Shown: one piece after another, positions 8,616 to 17,715 of the stretch
How the letters are laid out: each line of letters begins with the position of its first letter
How positions within the stretch are numbered: the stretch's first letter is position 1
DNA from: Paenibacillus sp. E222
GTDB lineage: Bacteria; Bacillota; Bacilli; Paenibacillales; Paenibacillaceae
DNA: 64,000 nucleotides
Reading direction: 5' to 3'
Assembly: GCF_013401555.1 (NCBI RefSeq)
Contig: NZ_CP058552.1
Coordinates: forward strand, 5,952,001-6,016,000
Notes under the pieces: model-generated
The model's database searches: none
What the model was told of the DNA's origin: nothing
What the model saw: the letters and a program-made list of their open reading frames with translations, nothing else
Translations under genes and position numbers: made by a program

Positions 8616-8891
8616 TTAGCGAGCTTGGTCAGCCGTACGGAATTTGTTGGCAATAGCCGTCAGTTCCGCGCTGATGCTATTCAGCGTCTGAACGAAAGAT
8701 TGCATTTGTTTGCTAGCTTCCTGGAATTCCTGGAAGAAGCGTTGCTTCGTCATACCTTCCCATTGTCCTTCCATGCTTGTGATGGATTGAGTCAATGTAG
8801 AAACGATTTGCTGACTTTGCTCACCGCTTTGTTTAAATTGGTTGGAAACCTGATCAAGCTGTTCTGGGGTAACTAAAATACGTCCTGCCAT
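8616..8891 (-). CDS. WXG100 family type VII secretion substrate (EsxA-like)
   Basis: 91 aa, the size of the ESAT-6/EsxA family. W44-E-G46 forms the turn between two predicted amphipathic helices. There is no signal peptide, as expected for type VII substrates. The C-terminal half contains 'RFFQEFQEA', but I do not see a clean YxxxD/E export signal at the end. The ATG follows AAGGAGG at 7 nt. A separate promoter candidate (8937-8965) and a downstream hairpin suggest independent, stronger expression than its neighbours. WXG100 proteins form four-helix homo- or heterodimers; the upstream 182 aa protein is a possible partner. Confidence 0.9.
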   Translation of the reverse strand: MAGRILVTPEQLDQVSNQFKQSGEQSQQIVSTLTQSITSMEGQWEGMTKQRFFQEFQEASKQMQSFVQTLNSISAELTAIANKFRTADQAR

Positions 8892-8936
8892 TTGTAAATT
8901 CCTCCTTGGTTTGTGCAATTAAATTCGCTTGTTCAA

Positions 8937-8965
8937 ATTGTACTATACAAGGATCGATCGGACAA
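8937..8965 (-). promoter_or_regulatory. Candidate promoter of the WXG100 gene
   Basis: On the minus strand TTGTCC (8960-8965) and TACAAT (8937-8942) are separated by 17 bp. The pair lies in the 194 bp gap upstream of the WXG100 start, the largest gap inside the cluster. Confidence 0.5.
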
Positions 8966-9085
8966 AAGCCGAAGGACCTAATCCTATTTACCCCATTTTT
9001 GGCATTCGAAACTTCGCCTAACAGACTATTTATAAAAAAAATCACTTTCTGCTGTCTTGCTTATTCAGCCTTGTCCTCCGTGAGC

Positions 9086-9634
9086 TCAAGAAACCACAGG
9101 TTCGGTTCCTCTTCTCCCACGAAAGGAGGGATCTGTGAATCTCCACGCCACAGGTTCAGGCTGCATGGCCTGAATCAGGGTCGCCGGTGAGCCATCAGGC
9201 GGTGCAGCATCCTGTACACGGTACACTGCCGCTACCGCGGAAAATGGATCGGATACAACAGCAGCAGTTGCCGAATGCGCAGGCATAATCTCTCCTGCAC
9301 GCTCCGTCTGAAGAACATTCAACATATTGACTGCATTGCCATAGGCTGTATTCACATGACTCAACACTGTACGATACTCCATGTCCACCTGCTGGAATAA
9401 CAAGGCCTTGCGTCCCAGCTGTACGCTCAAGTCCATAAAACGACGTACTGCTGCTTCGCAGAGTCGCTTGCTGTGATTCCATTCATTCATAATCGCGGCG
9501 CGGGCTTCAAGATCCCACTCCAGCGAATGAATGGCCTGATCCAATACTGTCATCTTTTGCTGTATTTGCTCCGCCGCATACTGAATCTGCCTGCTCAGTG
9601 CCCGAAGCACATCCGGTTCCACACGAATGCGCAT
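9086..9634 (-). CDS. Extended WXG100-like protein of the type VII locus
   Basis: 182 aa. The first approximately 100 residues look like two long helices with a tryptophan turn, W40-D-L, where the WXG glycine is absent; the length before it and the helical pattern match WXG100 proteins. Residues about 110-182 are Ala/Pro-rich and probably disordered. No signal peptide is visible. It begins 6 nt after the stop of the 276 aa gene with AAAGGTG as ribosome binding site, so the two are translationally linked. Likely a secreted partner or substrate of the EssC machine. The C-terminal extension is unusual for WXG100 proteins but short compared with LXG toxins, and no toxin domain is seen. Confidence 0.6.
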   Translation of the reverse strand: MRIRVEPDVLRALSRQIQYAAEQIQQKMTVLDQAIHSLEWDLEARAAIMNEWNHSKRLCEAAVRRFMDLSVQLGRKALLFQQVDMEYRTVLSHVNTAYGNAVNMLNVLQTERAGEIMPAHSATAAVVSDPFSAVAAVYRVQDAAPPDGSPATLIQAMQPEPVAWRFTDPSFRGRRGTEPVVS

Positions 9635-9640
9635 TTACCA

Positions 9641-10471
9641 TCACCTTTCCTCTTCCCCTGCAGGCTGTTTAAGCCAGTCCAGCAGCATCTCGTGAAACTG
9701 TTCTCTCGTCGTCAGTGCTGCAACAAGCCAATCATCCGAAGCCGCAGTACTCATGCGAAACAGCCAGTTGGATACCGTACTTGCAGCAAAAGCCGCAGAC
9801 TGTGATTTCCATCCTTCTCCGTTCCATACAAGCAACCGCAGTTCTCCTTCTGATTCCTTGTTCACCAGACAGCGCGCAAGCGCAAGTGACCCCTCGGGAT
9901 CGCTCGTCTCTTGTACCAACTCATCAGCCACTACCTGTAATTCTTTGTTCTTCAGATCATTCATCACATCATAGAATTTTTTCTTGGAGCACATCAGAGC
10001 CGGTTTTTCCGCCGGAGAATGACCACTCCAATTCATCCGTTGAATCAGAAAATCAATCGCTTCACGAACATTCCCCAAATCACTCAGCCGGAACGAATCC
10101 GGTTCGTCTGCAACACGGGATACTTCAACGACTCGTTCATCCGTGCAGTGCACATAACTTTCATACGACTTGCCGCTGTGCGTGTAGCGAATCCAGCAAG
10201 CCCTGTCGGACAGTCCCGCAATGGCTACCCTGGAGAAAACGGTCGGTGTCATGATCAGCTCATTGCTGTCCTGATCCTGAATCAGATATCCTTTGTCAAG
10301 CAGGGATGTTTTTACACGTTCCCACTCCAAAGCAATGTCTTCCGCCATATATCCGCGGAACGGATCTTCCACGCCAAGCAATCGGTCTGAACCGAGAATC
10401 CCGGCCAGGAAAAAAAGCTCTTTTATTTGCAAAGTGACTACCTTTTGCTTGGAATCATGAACCGTCAACAT
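9641..10471 (-). CDS. Uncharacterised protein of the type VII locus
   Basis: 276 aa, cytoplasmic in character (no signal peptide, no TM segment). I do not recognise a named family. The sequence is alpha/beta-like, with an N-terminal segment 'IKELFFLAGILGSD', a central conserved-looking strand 'CWIRYTHSGKSYESYV', and acidic C-terminal helices. Its position between essC and the WXG100-like gene, 16 nt after EssC and 6 nt before the 182 aa gene, suggests a substrate chaperone or adaptor. In actinobacterial ESX loci the EspG chaperone takes that kind of place, but I cannot claim homology. The ATG follows GGGGAGG. Confidence 0.55.
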   Translation of the reverse strand: MLTVHDSKQKVVTLQIKELFFLAGILGSDRLLGVEDPFRGYMAEDIALEWERVKTSLLDKGYLIQDQDSNELIMTPTVFSRVAIAGLSDRACWIRYTHSGKSYESYVHCTDERVVEVSRVADEPDSFRLSDLGNVREAIDFLIQRMNWSGHSPAEKPALMCSKKKFYDVMNDLKNKELQVVADELVQETSDPEGSLALARCLVNKESEGELRLLVWNGEGWKSQSAAFAASTVSNWLFRMSTAASDDWLVAALTTREQFHEMLLDWLKQPAGEEER

Positions 10472-10487
10472 TATGAGCCACCTCCCC

Positions 10488-13400
10488 TCAAACTACAACA
10501 TGCCATCGGTCACGAATTTCAGAAATCCAATCAGTCATATTCCAGGTGCCATCACATGGAATTGCACCTTTAACCCTGGAATATTTACGTTTTACATAAT
10601 AACCTTGACCCGGAGGCAGTACCTTCAGCCCATTGGAACTCCCACCGGATTCCGAATAAGGTATACGGAAGAACGAGAGATCATTAGGGTCTAAAGTCCC
10701 GAACAACAATCCGCTCTGGGAAGCCTTCACATCGCTCACCCAGTCAGAACCAAAGGTCGGAAAGTCTGCCGGAACTCCTGACAGAATCACATGTATGCCT
10801 CGATCCCTGCCTTGACGAACGATCACTCCCAATTGATCCTTCACATTAAAATCATTTAATTGTTTGGATAATGTATCCGCATCGTCGATAACGAGAACGA
10901 TCTCCGGTCCACCGGTTAACTCGCCTCTTTTTAGAACTTCATCGTACAACTGTTGGATCACAGGTGCAAGCTGTTCTTCACGGGATACATGTCCGCGGAC
11001 ATGGGGCAAACTGCTGATTTCCCCCAGTCCGCCGGAACCATACCGCATATCTACCGTGCATATTTGCACGTCTTCAGGAGACGCATGATAGGCAAGTGAT
11101 AACATCCAGGTCAGCAAAAATGTCGTTTTGCCACCTTCCATCGGACTCGTAACCATGAAATGTGGCCCTTCACGCAAATTCAGCTGGAAGGGTTCCAGAT
11201 CATCAGTCAGCAAACCTACGGGTACTGTTAAGGATGATACGTCTCCGACTTGCCCGAAGGTTCCTGTACGGATAAGCACATCTTTGAGCTTAATCTCTTC
11301 TGGGAGCGGCGCAATCTGCGGCGCTTCTTCTCCGTTCCAGCTTTCTCTGATCTCTGCAATCATGTGGCGCAGAGCGGAGGAACGCTTGCCTTCATCTGCG
11401 CCGGATGACGGCAAAGCCGCCTGGAACATCAATGGAGGAACCTGTCCTTTGACCAGTCCTCTTCCTGGTGGAAGCTGGCTAGGTGCCTTGGACGGCCGAC
11501 CTACTGCGTAATAATAGTCGCTTGGATCAGATAATTCAAACGAAACCGCATTTGGAATATTGCTTCTGAATTTCTCAAATACATCCGTAACACGGTTGGC
11601 CGTGAGAATAAATGTGATTCCTAGACTGCCGCCTTCACGAAGGATCGTTTCCAGAAGTTCATTCTCCTCCGGATACGCATTTCGGAAAGAAAGATAACCA
11701 TCGATAACAACTAAAATTTGCGGAACGGCTGCATGGGCTGTGCGACGGTAGGCTGATATCGTCTTAACTCCCGCTTCGGAGATCATGTCTTTGCGTTGTG
11801 CAGACAGTTTTAGAATATACCGGAATAACCGCTTGATTCGATCTTCCTCTTCAGACATCATTACCGCACCAATCTGAGGCAAACCTGCGAAATCCTTCAT
11901 CATCCGGCCCATATCAATAATATAGCCATTCCAAGGCTCAGCCCGTTTAGAACGGGCCAGTGACATCAGCAAGGTTTGAACAAACGTCGTTTTTCCCAGA
12001 CCAGGCATACCGTATACCACCAGATGTCCCTGATCCACCGGAAGTGCGAGCGGCTGCTGTCGTTGATTAGGCAGATCATCCAGCAGGCCAACCACAGGTT
12101 TCAGGCCACTGGCACCGCCGTCAAGCAATACCTCACGGTTCTCTTCTTCCTGCCAGTCGTTAAGGCTTTCCCATTCGAGTGTCTCAGGCAAGGGTGGCAG
12201 CCAGGGTCCCGGTAATCTAGTGATCCCCGCCTTTGCCGCCACTTCTGCCACATAATCAATAAATACCTGAAGCTGCTTGGGCACATCCTCCCCTTTGAGC
12301 ACAGCCCTGCGCTCTCCAGTCAAGAGTGGTTCCCGTTTCCCATTCAAACGAACTTCCATAACAGGCAGTACCGTCGTTGTATCTTCCTGCTGATTATACG
12401 GCGCACCGCTCCAGGCGAATTGCATTTCCTCAAATACTTCATCACTGCCTACCTGGAAATATCCACGACCCGGCTTGGTGATCCAGGCCGCATTCGGAAT
12501 TTTGATCATATCCCGACTATCCCCTTCGCTTTGAACGCGAAGACAGATACGGAAACGCGAATTGCTCCAGATTTTATCATCGACCACACCTGCAGGCTTC
12601 TGAGTTGCCAATATAAGATGTACACCCAGTGTCCGACCGATGGCCGCTATGCTGATTAATTCATCCATGAACTCCGGCTGATCCCGCTTCAATTGCGCAA
12701 ACTCGTCAATGATGATAACTAAGTGCGGCAACGGCTGTTCATGTCTGGAACGCAGAATTTTGTAATATTCATCAATGTGCTGAAGATTTCCCGCATCATT
12801 TAATATTTTTTGCCTTCTGACCAGTTCGGCCCGCAGTGAAACATTGGCTCGCTCAATCAAATTCCCATCCAGATTGGTGATCGTACCGACGACGTGAGGC
12901 AAGCCCACAAATGTATTCGACATGCCTCCACCCTTATAGTCAATCAACATAAAGGCCAGATCATGTGGATGGAACTCGGCAGCCAGAGAAGCCACAATTG
13001 ACTGGATGACTTCACTTTTGCCTGAACCCGTTGTCCCTGCGATCAGACCATGCGGGCCGTGCCCCTGGCGTTCAATTTTATCATGTAAGTTAATCGCAAT
13101 TTTCTTGCCCCCAGCTCGCACGCCCATAGGTACGGGAAGTGTGTCCGGGTATCGTGTCTGGCTCCAGCGTGTGACCACATCCAGATCCTCTACTCGTGAT
13201 GTGCTTAACATGTCGAACAACGGAAGCACCTGAGGTATATCCGAAGCGGATGATCGTTTCAGACGAATCGGTGACATATAACGCGCGAGCGCCTCTGCGG
13301 ACTCTCTGGAAATCACATCTGGCGTGTATGTTTGCCTGATCACGTCAGCATCCTCGGTTTTTTTGATATAAAGCCCCTTGCCTTTGGAAGCCTCCATAAT

Positions 13401-14492
13401 CAACTGACAATGCATGGGTAGCGATTCCTTACGGTTTGCCAATATGATGGTACATACATCGATCTCCTGAGCTGATTCCAGCAGCAGGGGAAGCAACGGC
13501 TCTTCTTCTATTAATTGCGTATCCGAGAGAACCACCACATAACATGGAGTTTGCACCGTTTTCTTGTAGCGATCTTCCTTATTATTGCGCCGTCGGTTCA
13601 ACACGGAAAACAAGCTGTCCGCCAATTGATGCGCACCGCTGTGCCTGTCGGCCATATAGCGTTGTCCCTGATCTTCATCCCAAATGTGGGGCAACCAGCG
13701 CAGCCAATCCCATTCCTTTGATTCCTTTTCTTCATAAAAGGCAGCAATCTTTAATTCATCCGGTGAATGACGGACGGTCAGTTGTGAAATAATTACGCGC
13801 AATGAAGCGAGTACTTCCTCACGATTGCCGACCAACCCCATCACTTTCGACTGAAATAAAGGCAGTGTAATCGATGCTTCGGGCACCGTCTCGAACTCAG
13901 CTGCCAATTCATGAGCCGCTTCAATTAACTCATCCTTTTCATAACCGTCCACACGAGGAACCTGAAGTTTGATTCGAAACGGAATTTCACCTGTGCCGAT
14001 TCGCACCTGCAAGAAGTCATCATCTTCTGGGGAACGTTCCCATAACGAACTGTTGCGATTCTTCACCAACTGAAGACATACATTGGGATCCCCATGAATT
14101 TCATACAGACTCTTCACTTGCTCCGCTTGAGCTTCCTTCAGCTCTACACGATGTTTCTCCAGTTGTGCACGATACATGGTAGTACGCTCTTCCAACTTTT
14201 TGCGATAGGACTTCTTGTTGCTCAGATATACAAAAAACGGAATCGTGTATGAAGTAAGCATCATCATAACCGTCATCATCTGAAACATCATATAATTGGG
14301 ATTATTCATTTTGCCGCTCATATTGATATATACGTAGAAACCGATGCTGACCATCGTCATCATGATCGGTACAATAATAGAAATCATTGAAAATGTAGGT
14401 TTGTTTGGTTCTGCCGGAGGCCTCAGAATTTCCAGCCTTTCTTCCTTGAGAACCGGTGTCATTCTTGGAGAACGCTGATATAACACATTCAC
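10488..14492 (-). CDS. essC: Type VII secretion ATPase EssC/YukB-like, without FHA domains
   Basis: 1334 aa. Two membrane helices lie at about 34-55 and 69-91, followed by a coiled segment and a domain of about 300 residues. Three FtsK/SpoIIIE-type ATPase modules come next: Walker A GTTGSGKS at 486-493 with IIIDEF Walker B near 593-598, a second GMPGLGKT at 828-835 with LVVIDGY, and a third SPMEGGKTT at 1116-1124 with LVIDDAD. The first module is the most complete. EssC proteins power export of WXG100 dimers. Classical Firmicute EssC/YukBA proteins are about 1480 aa and start with two FHA domains; here the protein starts almost directly at the membrane helices, as in actinobacterial EccC. The start is GTG after AAGGAGG. 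It follows the YukD-like gene by 56 nt. Confidence 0.92.
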   Translation of the reverse strand: MNVLYQRSPRMTPVLKEERLEILRPPAEPNKPTFSMISIIVPIMMTMVSIGFYVYINMSGKMNNPNYMMFQMMTVMMMLTSYTIPFFVYLSNKKSYRKKLEERTTMYRAQLEKHRVELKEAQAEQVKSLYEIHGDPNVCLQLVKNRNSSLWERSPEDDDFLQVRIGTGEIPFRIKLQVPRVDGYEKDELIEAAHELAAEFETVPEASITLPLFQSKVMGLVGNREEVLASLRVIISQLTVRHSPDELKIAAFYEEKESKEWDWLRWLPHIWDEDQGQRYMADRHSGAHQLADSLFSVLNRRRNNKEDRYKKTVQTPCYVVVLSDTQLIEEEPLLPLLLESAQEIDVCTIILANRKESLPMHCQLIMEASKGKGLYIKKTEDADVIRQTYTPDVISRESAEALARYMSPIRLKRSSASDIPQVLPLFDMLSTSRVEDLDVVTRWSQTRYPDTLPVPMGVRAGGKKIAINLHDKIERQGHGPHGLIAGTTGSGKSEVIQSIVASLAAEFHPHDLAFMLIDYKGGGMSNTFVGLPHVVGTITNLDGNLIERANVSLRAELVRRQKILNDAGNLQHIDEYYKILRSRHEQPLPHLVIIIDEFAQLKRDQPEFMDELISIAAIGRTLGVHLILATQKPAGVVDDKIWSNSRFRICLRVQSEGDSRDMIKIPNAAWITKPGRGYFQVGSDEVFEEMQFAWSGAPYNQQEDTTTVLPVMEVRLNGKREPLLTGERRAVLKGEDVPKQLQVFIDYVAEVAAKAGITRLPGPWLPPLPETLEWESLNDWQEEENREVLLDGGASGLKPVVGLLDDLPNQRQQPLALPVDQGHLVVYGMPGLGKTTFVQTLLMSLARSKRAEPWNGYIIDMGRMMKDFAGLPQIGAVMMSEEEDRIKRLFRYILKLSAQRKDMISEAGVKTISAYRRTAHAAVPQILVVIDGYLSFRNAYPEENELLETILREGGSLGITFILTANRVTDVFEKFRSNIPNAVSFELSDPSDYYYAVGRPSKAPSQLPPGRGLVKGQVPPLMFQAALPSSGADEGKRSSALRHMIAEIRESWNGEEAPQIAPLPEEIKLKDVLIRTGTFGQVGDVSSLTVPVGLLTDDLEPFQLNLREGPHFMVTSPMEGGKTTFLLTWMLSLAYHASPEDVQICTVDMRYGSGGLGEISSLPHVRGHVSREEQLAPVIQQLYDEVLKRGELTGGPEIVLVIDDADTLSKQLNDFNVKDQLGVIVRQGRDRGIHVILSGVPADFPTFGSDWVSDVKASQSGLLFGTLDPNDLSFFRIPYSESGGSSNGLKVLPPGQGYYVKRKYSRVKGAIPCDGTWNMTDWISEIRDRWHVVV

Positions 14493-14548
14493 GAAGAGAA
14501 GACCTCCTTATATTTCATTGCCGTAAACAATATATACGTTTAGATTGT

Positions 14549-14869
14549 TCATTCGTTGCTGTCCTGCTGAAACAATGAACGTCTTCCATACACCGGCGCT
14601 TCTTCAGAAGTGGTGGAAAACGCCCGCTGGACCCGTACACAACTTCCTTGACGCAGCCCTGTTTCCATTAACTGTTGTGAGTTTTGTGGCGAGAACCACA
14701 ATCCTTCCGGAAATTTGGCTTCAAGGATGTACTGAATGCCCTCTCCCGGTGCCTGACCGAAAATACGGACTCCCAGCAATGTCTTCAGATGTTCAATAGT
14801 ACATTCATCCGGTACCTCGATGTCGAACCACTCGCCTTCCTCCCGACCGGAATACACGGTAAGAATCAA
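14549..14869 (-). CDS. YukD-like ubiquitin-fold protein of the type VII locus
   Basis: 106 aa from a TTG start with GGGAGGG 5-6 nt upstream; a longer in-frame start exists but has no such site. The N-terminal pattern (LILTVYSG, 'FDIEVPDECTIEHLKTLL') and the later 'GLRQGSCVRV' match the beta-grasp/ubiquitin-like YukD (EsaB) family, with an extra C-terminal tail of about 30 residues. YukD/EsaB is a small cytoplasmic component of Firmicute type VII systems that acts in secretion or its regulation. It is the first gene of the minus-strand cluster. Confidence 0.65.
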   Translation of the reverse strand: MILTVYSGREEGEWFDIEVPDECTIEHLKTLLGVRIFGQAPGEGIQYILEAKFPEGLWFSPQNSQQLMETGLRQGSCVRVQRAFSTTSEEAPVYGRRSLFQQDSNE

Positions 14870-15292
14870 AATAATCCCTCCCATGGTCTCATATGTAAAT
14901 TGTCCTAGTGTCAAATTAAATCAAAAAAATGCAGATGAAACGCTATTCCATCCCTATTTTCTTACATAAACACCCTGTTTGCAATGTGCAACCTGTAATT
15001 TTGTTACATATGACCCACGTATATATTAAAATATCGTCCATTCGACTCAGAACTTTCGTGGCAGTAGTCACGTTAATTATTGCAAACATGCGAAACTGTA
15101 CGTCTTTCTTCCATATATATGGAATCTGTAAACTGATTTTTCGGGACTTTTTAATGCTTCGCCCACAATTGAATTGTGAACACTTTTCAAACATTGCACA
15201 CCTTTATGTTTTCATAAGCTGATTTTAAGGTAATTTTAAGCATTGGAATTTAATATAACCAGTAAGAAATAACTCTCGTGAGGTGATTTCTA
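14870..15292. other. Divergent AT-rich intergenic region upstream of the type VII locus
   Basis: About 420 bp of AT-rich sequence between the leftward YukD-like gene and the rightward 79 aa gene. It should hold both promoters. I see no gene with a ribosome binding site in it; the longer open frames here lack one and look like chance. Confidence 0.4.
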
Positions 15293-15532
15293 GTGAGAAC
15301 ACTAATAACTTTTCAAAACAAATCAATCCCTGTATATTTCAATCAAGAAAACAAACAACCTGTGCAAAAGACACTCCGATTGCTTAGCAGTGCCCTTGAG
15401 CATAAGATTAGCAATGGTAAACGTGCTTTACAGAAATGTCTGCAATCATTGATTAGTATTGAGATTGTCGGTGGTGAAGCCATTCTTCACAGCCGTAGCG
15501 AAAATGACTCCCTCGCCTTATCCCTTTATTAA
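15293..15532 (+). CDS. Small basic protein of unknown function
   Basis: 79 aa from GTG with GTGAGGTGA 6 nt upstream, a good ribosome binding site. The protein is rich in Lys/Gln/Leu ('QKTLRLLSSALEHK'), with no Cys pair, signal peptide or membrane helix. A strong stem-loop (15596-15631) follows about 65 nt after the stop, supporting a monocistronic transcript. No family recognised. Confidence 0.5.
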   Translation: MRTLITFQNKSIPVYFNQENKQPVQKTLRLLSSALEHKISNGKRALQKCLQSLISIEIVGGEAILHSRSENDSLALSLY

Positions 15533-15595
15533 GATGAGTCAGTTGTTTCATTCAACTTGGAAACTGCGAATTCATTTATTCGCGAACATAAGGAA

Positions 15596-15631
15596 AAGGA
15601 AGCTTGCCGTTAAGGACAAGCTTCCTTTTTC
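15596..15631 (+). terminator. Rho-independent terminator after the 79 aa gene
   Basis: AAGGAAGCTTG and CAAGCTTCCTT form an 11 bp perfect stem with a GCCGTTAAGGA-type loop, followed by TTT. Confidence 0.8.
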
Positions 15632-15947
15632 GTATACCGAATCCTTTTATCTATTTCTAATGCAATCTGCTGACGACATAAGCATTCTCGTGTTCTTCTT
15701 CCATCTCGGCCTTTTGGATTCGAATGACAAACAACCGAACCAGGTTATCACGTGTGTTTTCTTCCTCACAAGTATTCAGCTTTCTCAGAATGAAACGGTC
15801 AATGGACATGAAGTTCAGGCCCCTTTACCTATTGGATTTACGGATCTGTTCTGCCCGTGTATCCATAAATAACCAGATTACAGGTATGCCAAACAGCTTT
15901 TTCACACCATTTTCCAACCTATTTTTCAAACGTGTAAAAACATGCAA

Positions 15948-15978
15948 AAGACCGCCATATCAAGCTTGAGGCGGACTT
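15948..15978 (-). terminator. Terminator downstream of the ALDH gene
   Basis: Minus-strand AGTCCGCC pairs with GGCGGTCT with one mismatch and is followed by TTTTG. The ALDH stop is about 80 nt upstream. Confidence 0.6.
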
Positions 15979-16057
15979 TGCGCAATCTTTGTCACTCTTT
16001 CTCGAACCCTATCTGATTATAAAATAAAGTGTTCTCTAATCCATGTTCACTGTCGAA

Positions 16058-17533
16058 TTATCGCACTCCCGGATATTCCCGATATTGATGCTGAATGCTG
16101 ATCCAGCGAGTCCGTGTGAACTTCTCAATAGCCCAATCGCCACCAAAACGACCAATACCCGATGATTTCTCACCACCAAACATCACATGCGCCTCATCGT
16201 TCACGGATTGATCATTTACATGCACCATGCCCGATTCAATCTGCTGGGCCACTTGATACCCTCTTTCCAGATTTCCGGTGAATACAGAGCCGCTCAATCC
16301 ATAAGGCGTATCATTCGCCAAACGCACGGCCTCCTGCTCATCCTTCGCTTTCATTAATACCGCGACAGGTCCAAACAATTCCTGTTGCACGATATGCTGC
16401 TCCGGTTTCACATCCGCAAGTACGGTGGGCTCCAGCACACTGCCTTTGCTCGTACCACCGAGCAGCAATCTTGCTCCTTCCGCCTGGGCTCCCTTAATCA
16501 AGTCCAGCAGGCGCTCCACTTCCTTCTCACGAATGAGCGGACCTACCAGCGTTTGGGCATCCGAAGGATCACCAGCCTGAATTTTTTTCGTTTTGGCGAC
16601 AAAGGACTTCACAAACTTATCGTAAATATCAGCATGTACAATAATACGATTAAGTGCCATACAGATTTGCCCCTGATGCAGGAATTTACCGAACACCGCA
16701 GACTCTGCAGCACGTTCGATATCCGCATCTTTCAGGACAATCATCGCATTGTTCCCCCCAAGTTCAAGCGCAGTTTCTTTTAATTGCTCACCCGCGAGTT
16801 TGCCGATGCCCTGCCCCACCTCTGTGGAGCCTGTAAAGGAAATGACTTTGGGTACCGGATGCGCTACAAAATAATCTCCAATCTCACTCCCGCTCCCAGC
16901 TACCACATTCAGTACACCTTCAGGTAATCCAGCCTGCTCAAATAGATCAGCAATAAGCCAACCAGCCGTAATCGGAGTATCAGACGCAGGCTTAATAACG
17001 ACTCCATTACCCAAAGCAATAGCCGGGGCTACGGAACGCAGACACAGGTGCAAAGGAAAATTCCAAGGGCCGATCACGCCGATAACTCCCTTGGGTTCCC
17101 GCACAACACGATTCTCTTTCCCGGATGTATTTGAAGGCAGAATCTCCCCCTTCATCCGATATGGGAACGAAGCTGTTTCATCCACAATCCGTTTCGCAGA
17201 AGCAAACTCCGACTCGGCCTTGATGCGTGTGCTCCCGGATTCCGTAATCAACAATTTTATAATTTCCTCTTTGCGCTCAACCATTAGAGCCGAAACTTTG
17301 CGGAGTACACCTTCTTTAACCGCCGGCAGAGACTGCTTCCATTCCACCGAACTCTTTTGAGCCGCCTTATATGCTCGATCTATATCTTCCTTGTTCGAGG
17401 ATCGCCACGTTCCGATGACCTCTCCCGTGTAAGGATTTTTATTTTCCACTGTTTTCTCGCCGGAGCCTTCTACCCATTCGCCATTAATAAATTGTTTCGT
17501 CCATGTTGTATGTTCTGTCTCCATTAAAGTCAT
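16058..17533 (-). CDS. NAD(P)-dependent aldehyde dehydrogenase
   Basis: 491 aa, full length for the ALDH superfamily. The Rossmann 'GPWNFPLHL' stretch, the glycine motif in 'SFTGSTEVGQ', the general base Glu in 'ALELGGNN' and the nucleophilic Cys in 'HQGQICMALNR' are all present. The enzyme oxidises an aldehyde to the acid with NAD(P)+. The sequence is close to benzaldehyde/vanillin-type or YfmT/AldY-like enzymes, but I would not name a substrate. ATG at 17533 follows GGGAGG at 10 nt; an in-frame TTG upstream overlaps that site and was not used. It stands alone between two terminators. Confidence 0.9.
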   Translation of the reverse strand: MTLMETEHTTWTKQFINGEWVEGSGEKTVENKNPYTGEVIGTWRSSNKEDIDRAYKAAQKSSVEWKQSLPAVKEGVLRKVSALMVERKEEIIKLLITESGSTRIKAESEFASAKRIVDETASFPYRMKGEILPSNTSGKENRVVREPKGVIGVIGPWNFPLHLCLRSVAPAIALGNGVVIKPASDTPITAGWLIADLFEQAGLPEGVLNVVAGSGSEIGDYFVAHPVPKVISFTGSTEVGQGIGKLAGEQLKETALELGGNNAMIVLKDADIERAAESAVFGKFLHQGQICMALNRIIVHADIYDKFVKSFVAKTKKIQAGDPSDAQTLVGPLIREKEVERLLDLIKGAQAEGARLLLGGTSKGSVLEPTVLADVKPEQHIVQQELFGPVAVLMKAKDEQEAVRLANDTPYGLSGSVFTGNLERGYQVAQQIESGMVHVNDQSVNDEAHVMFGGEKSSGIGRFGGDWAIEKFTRTRWISIQHQYREYPGVR

Positions 17534-17715
17534 CTGAATAACGCCTCCCAAACAAGATTGAATGTCTCACCTCAAAGCTGTGTAGTAGTTCATTAACCTT
17601 GTTAAGGATTGCGCAAACGTGAAGGAGAGATGAATCCTTTCATCTTTTGATGGGAAAAGTATTGATAGAAAAAAGCTCCTCAATGCTCAACTTACTCAGC
17701 CAAATGTTTACTCCT

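Noticed and set aside
15459..15872. 137 aa plus-strand frame after the 79 aa gene
   Set aside because: It overlaps the 79 aa gene and runs through a strong terminator, with no ribosome binding site.
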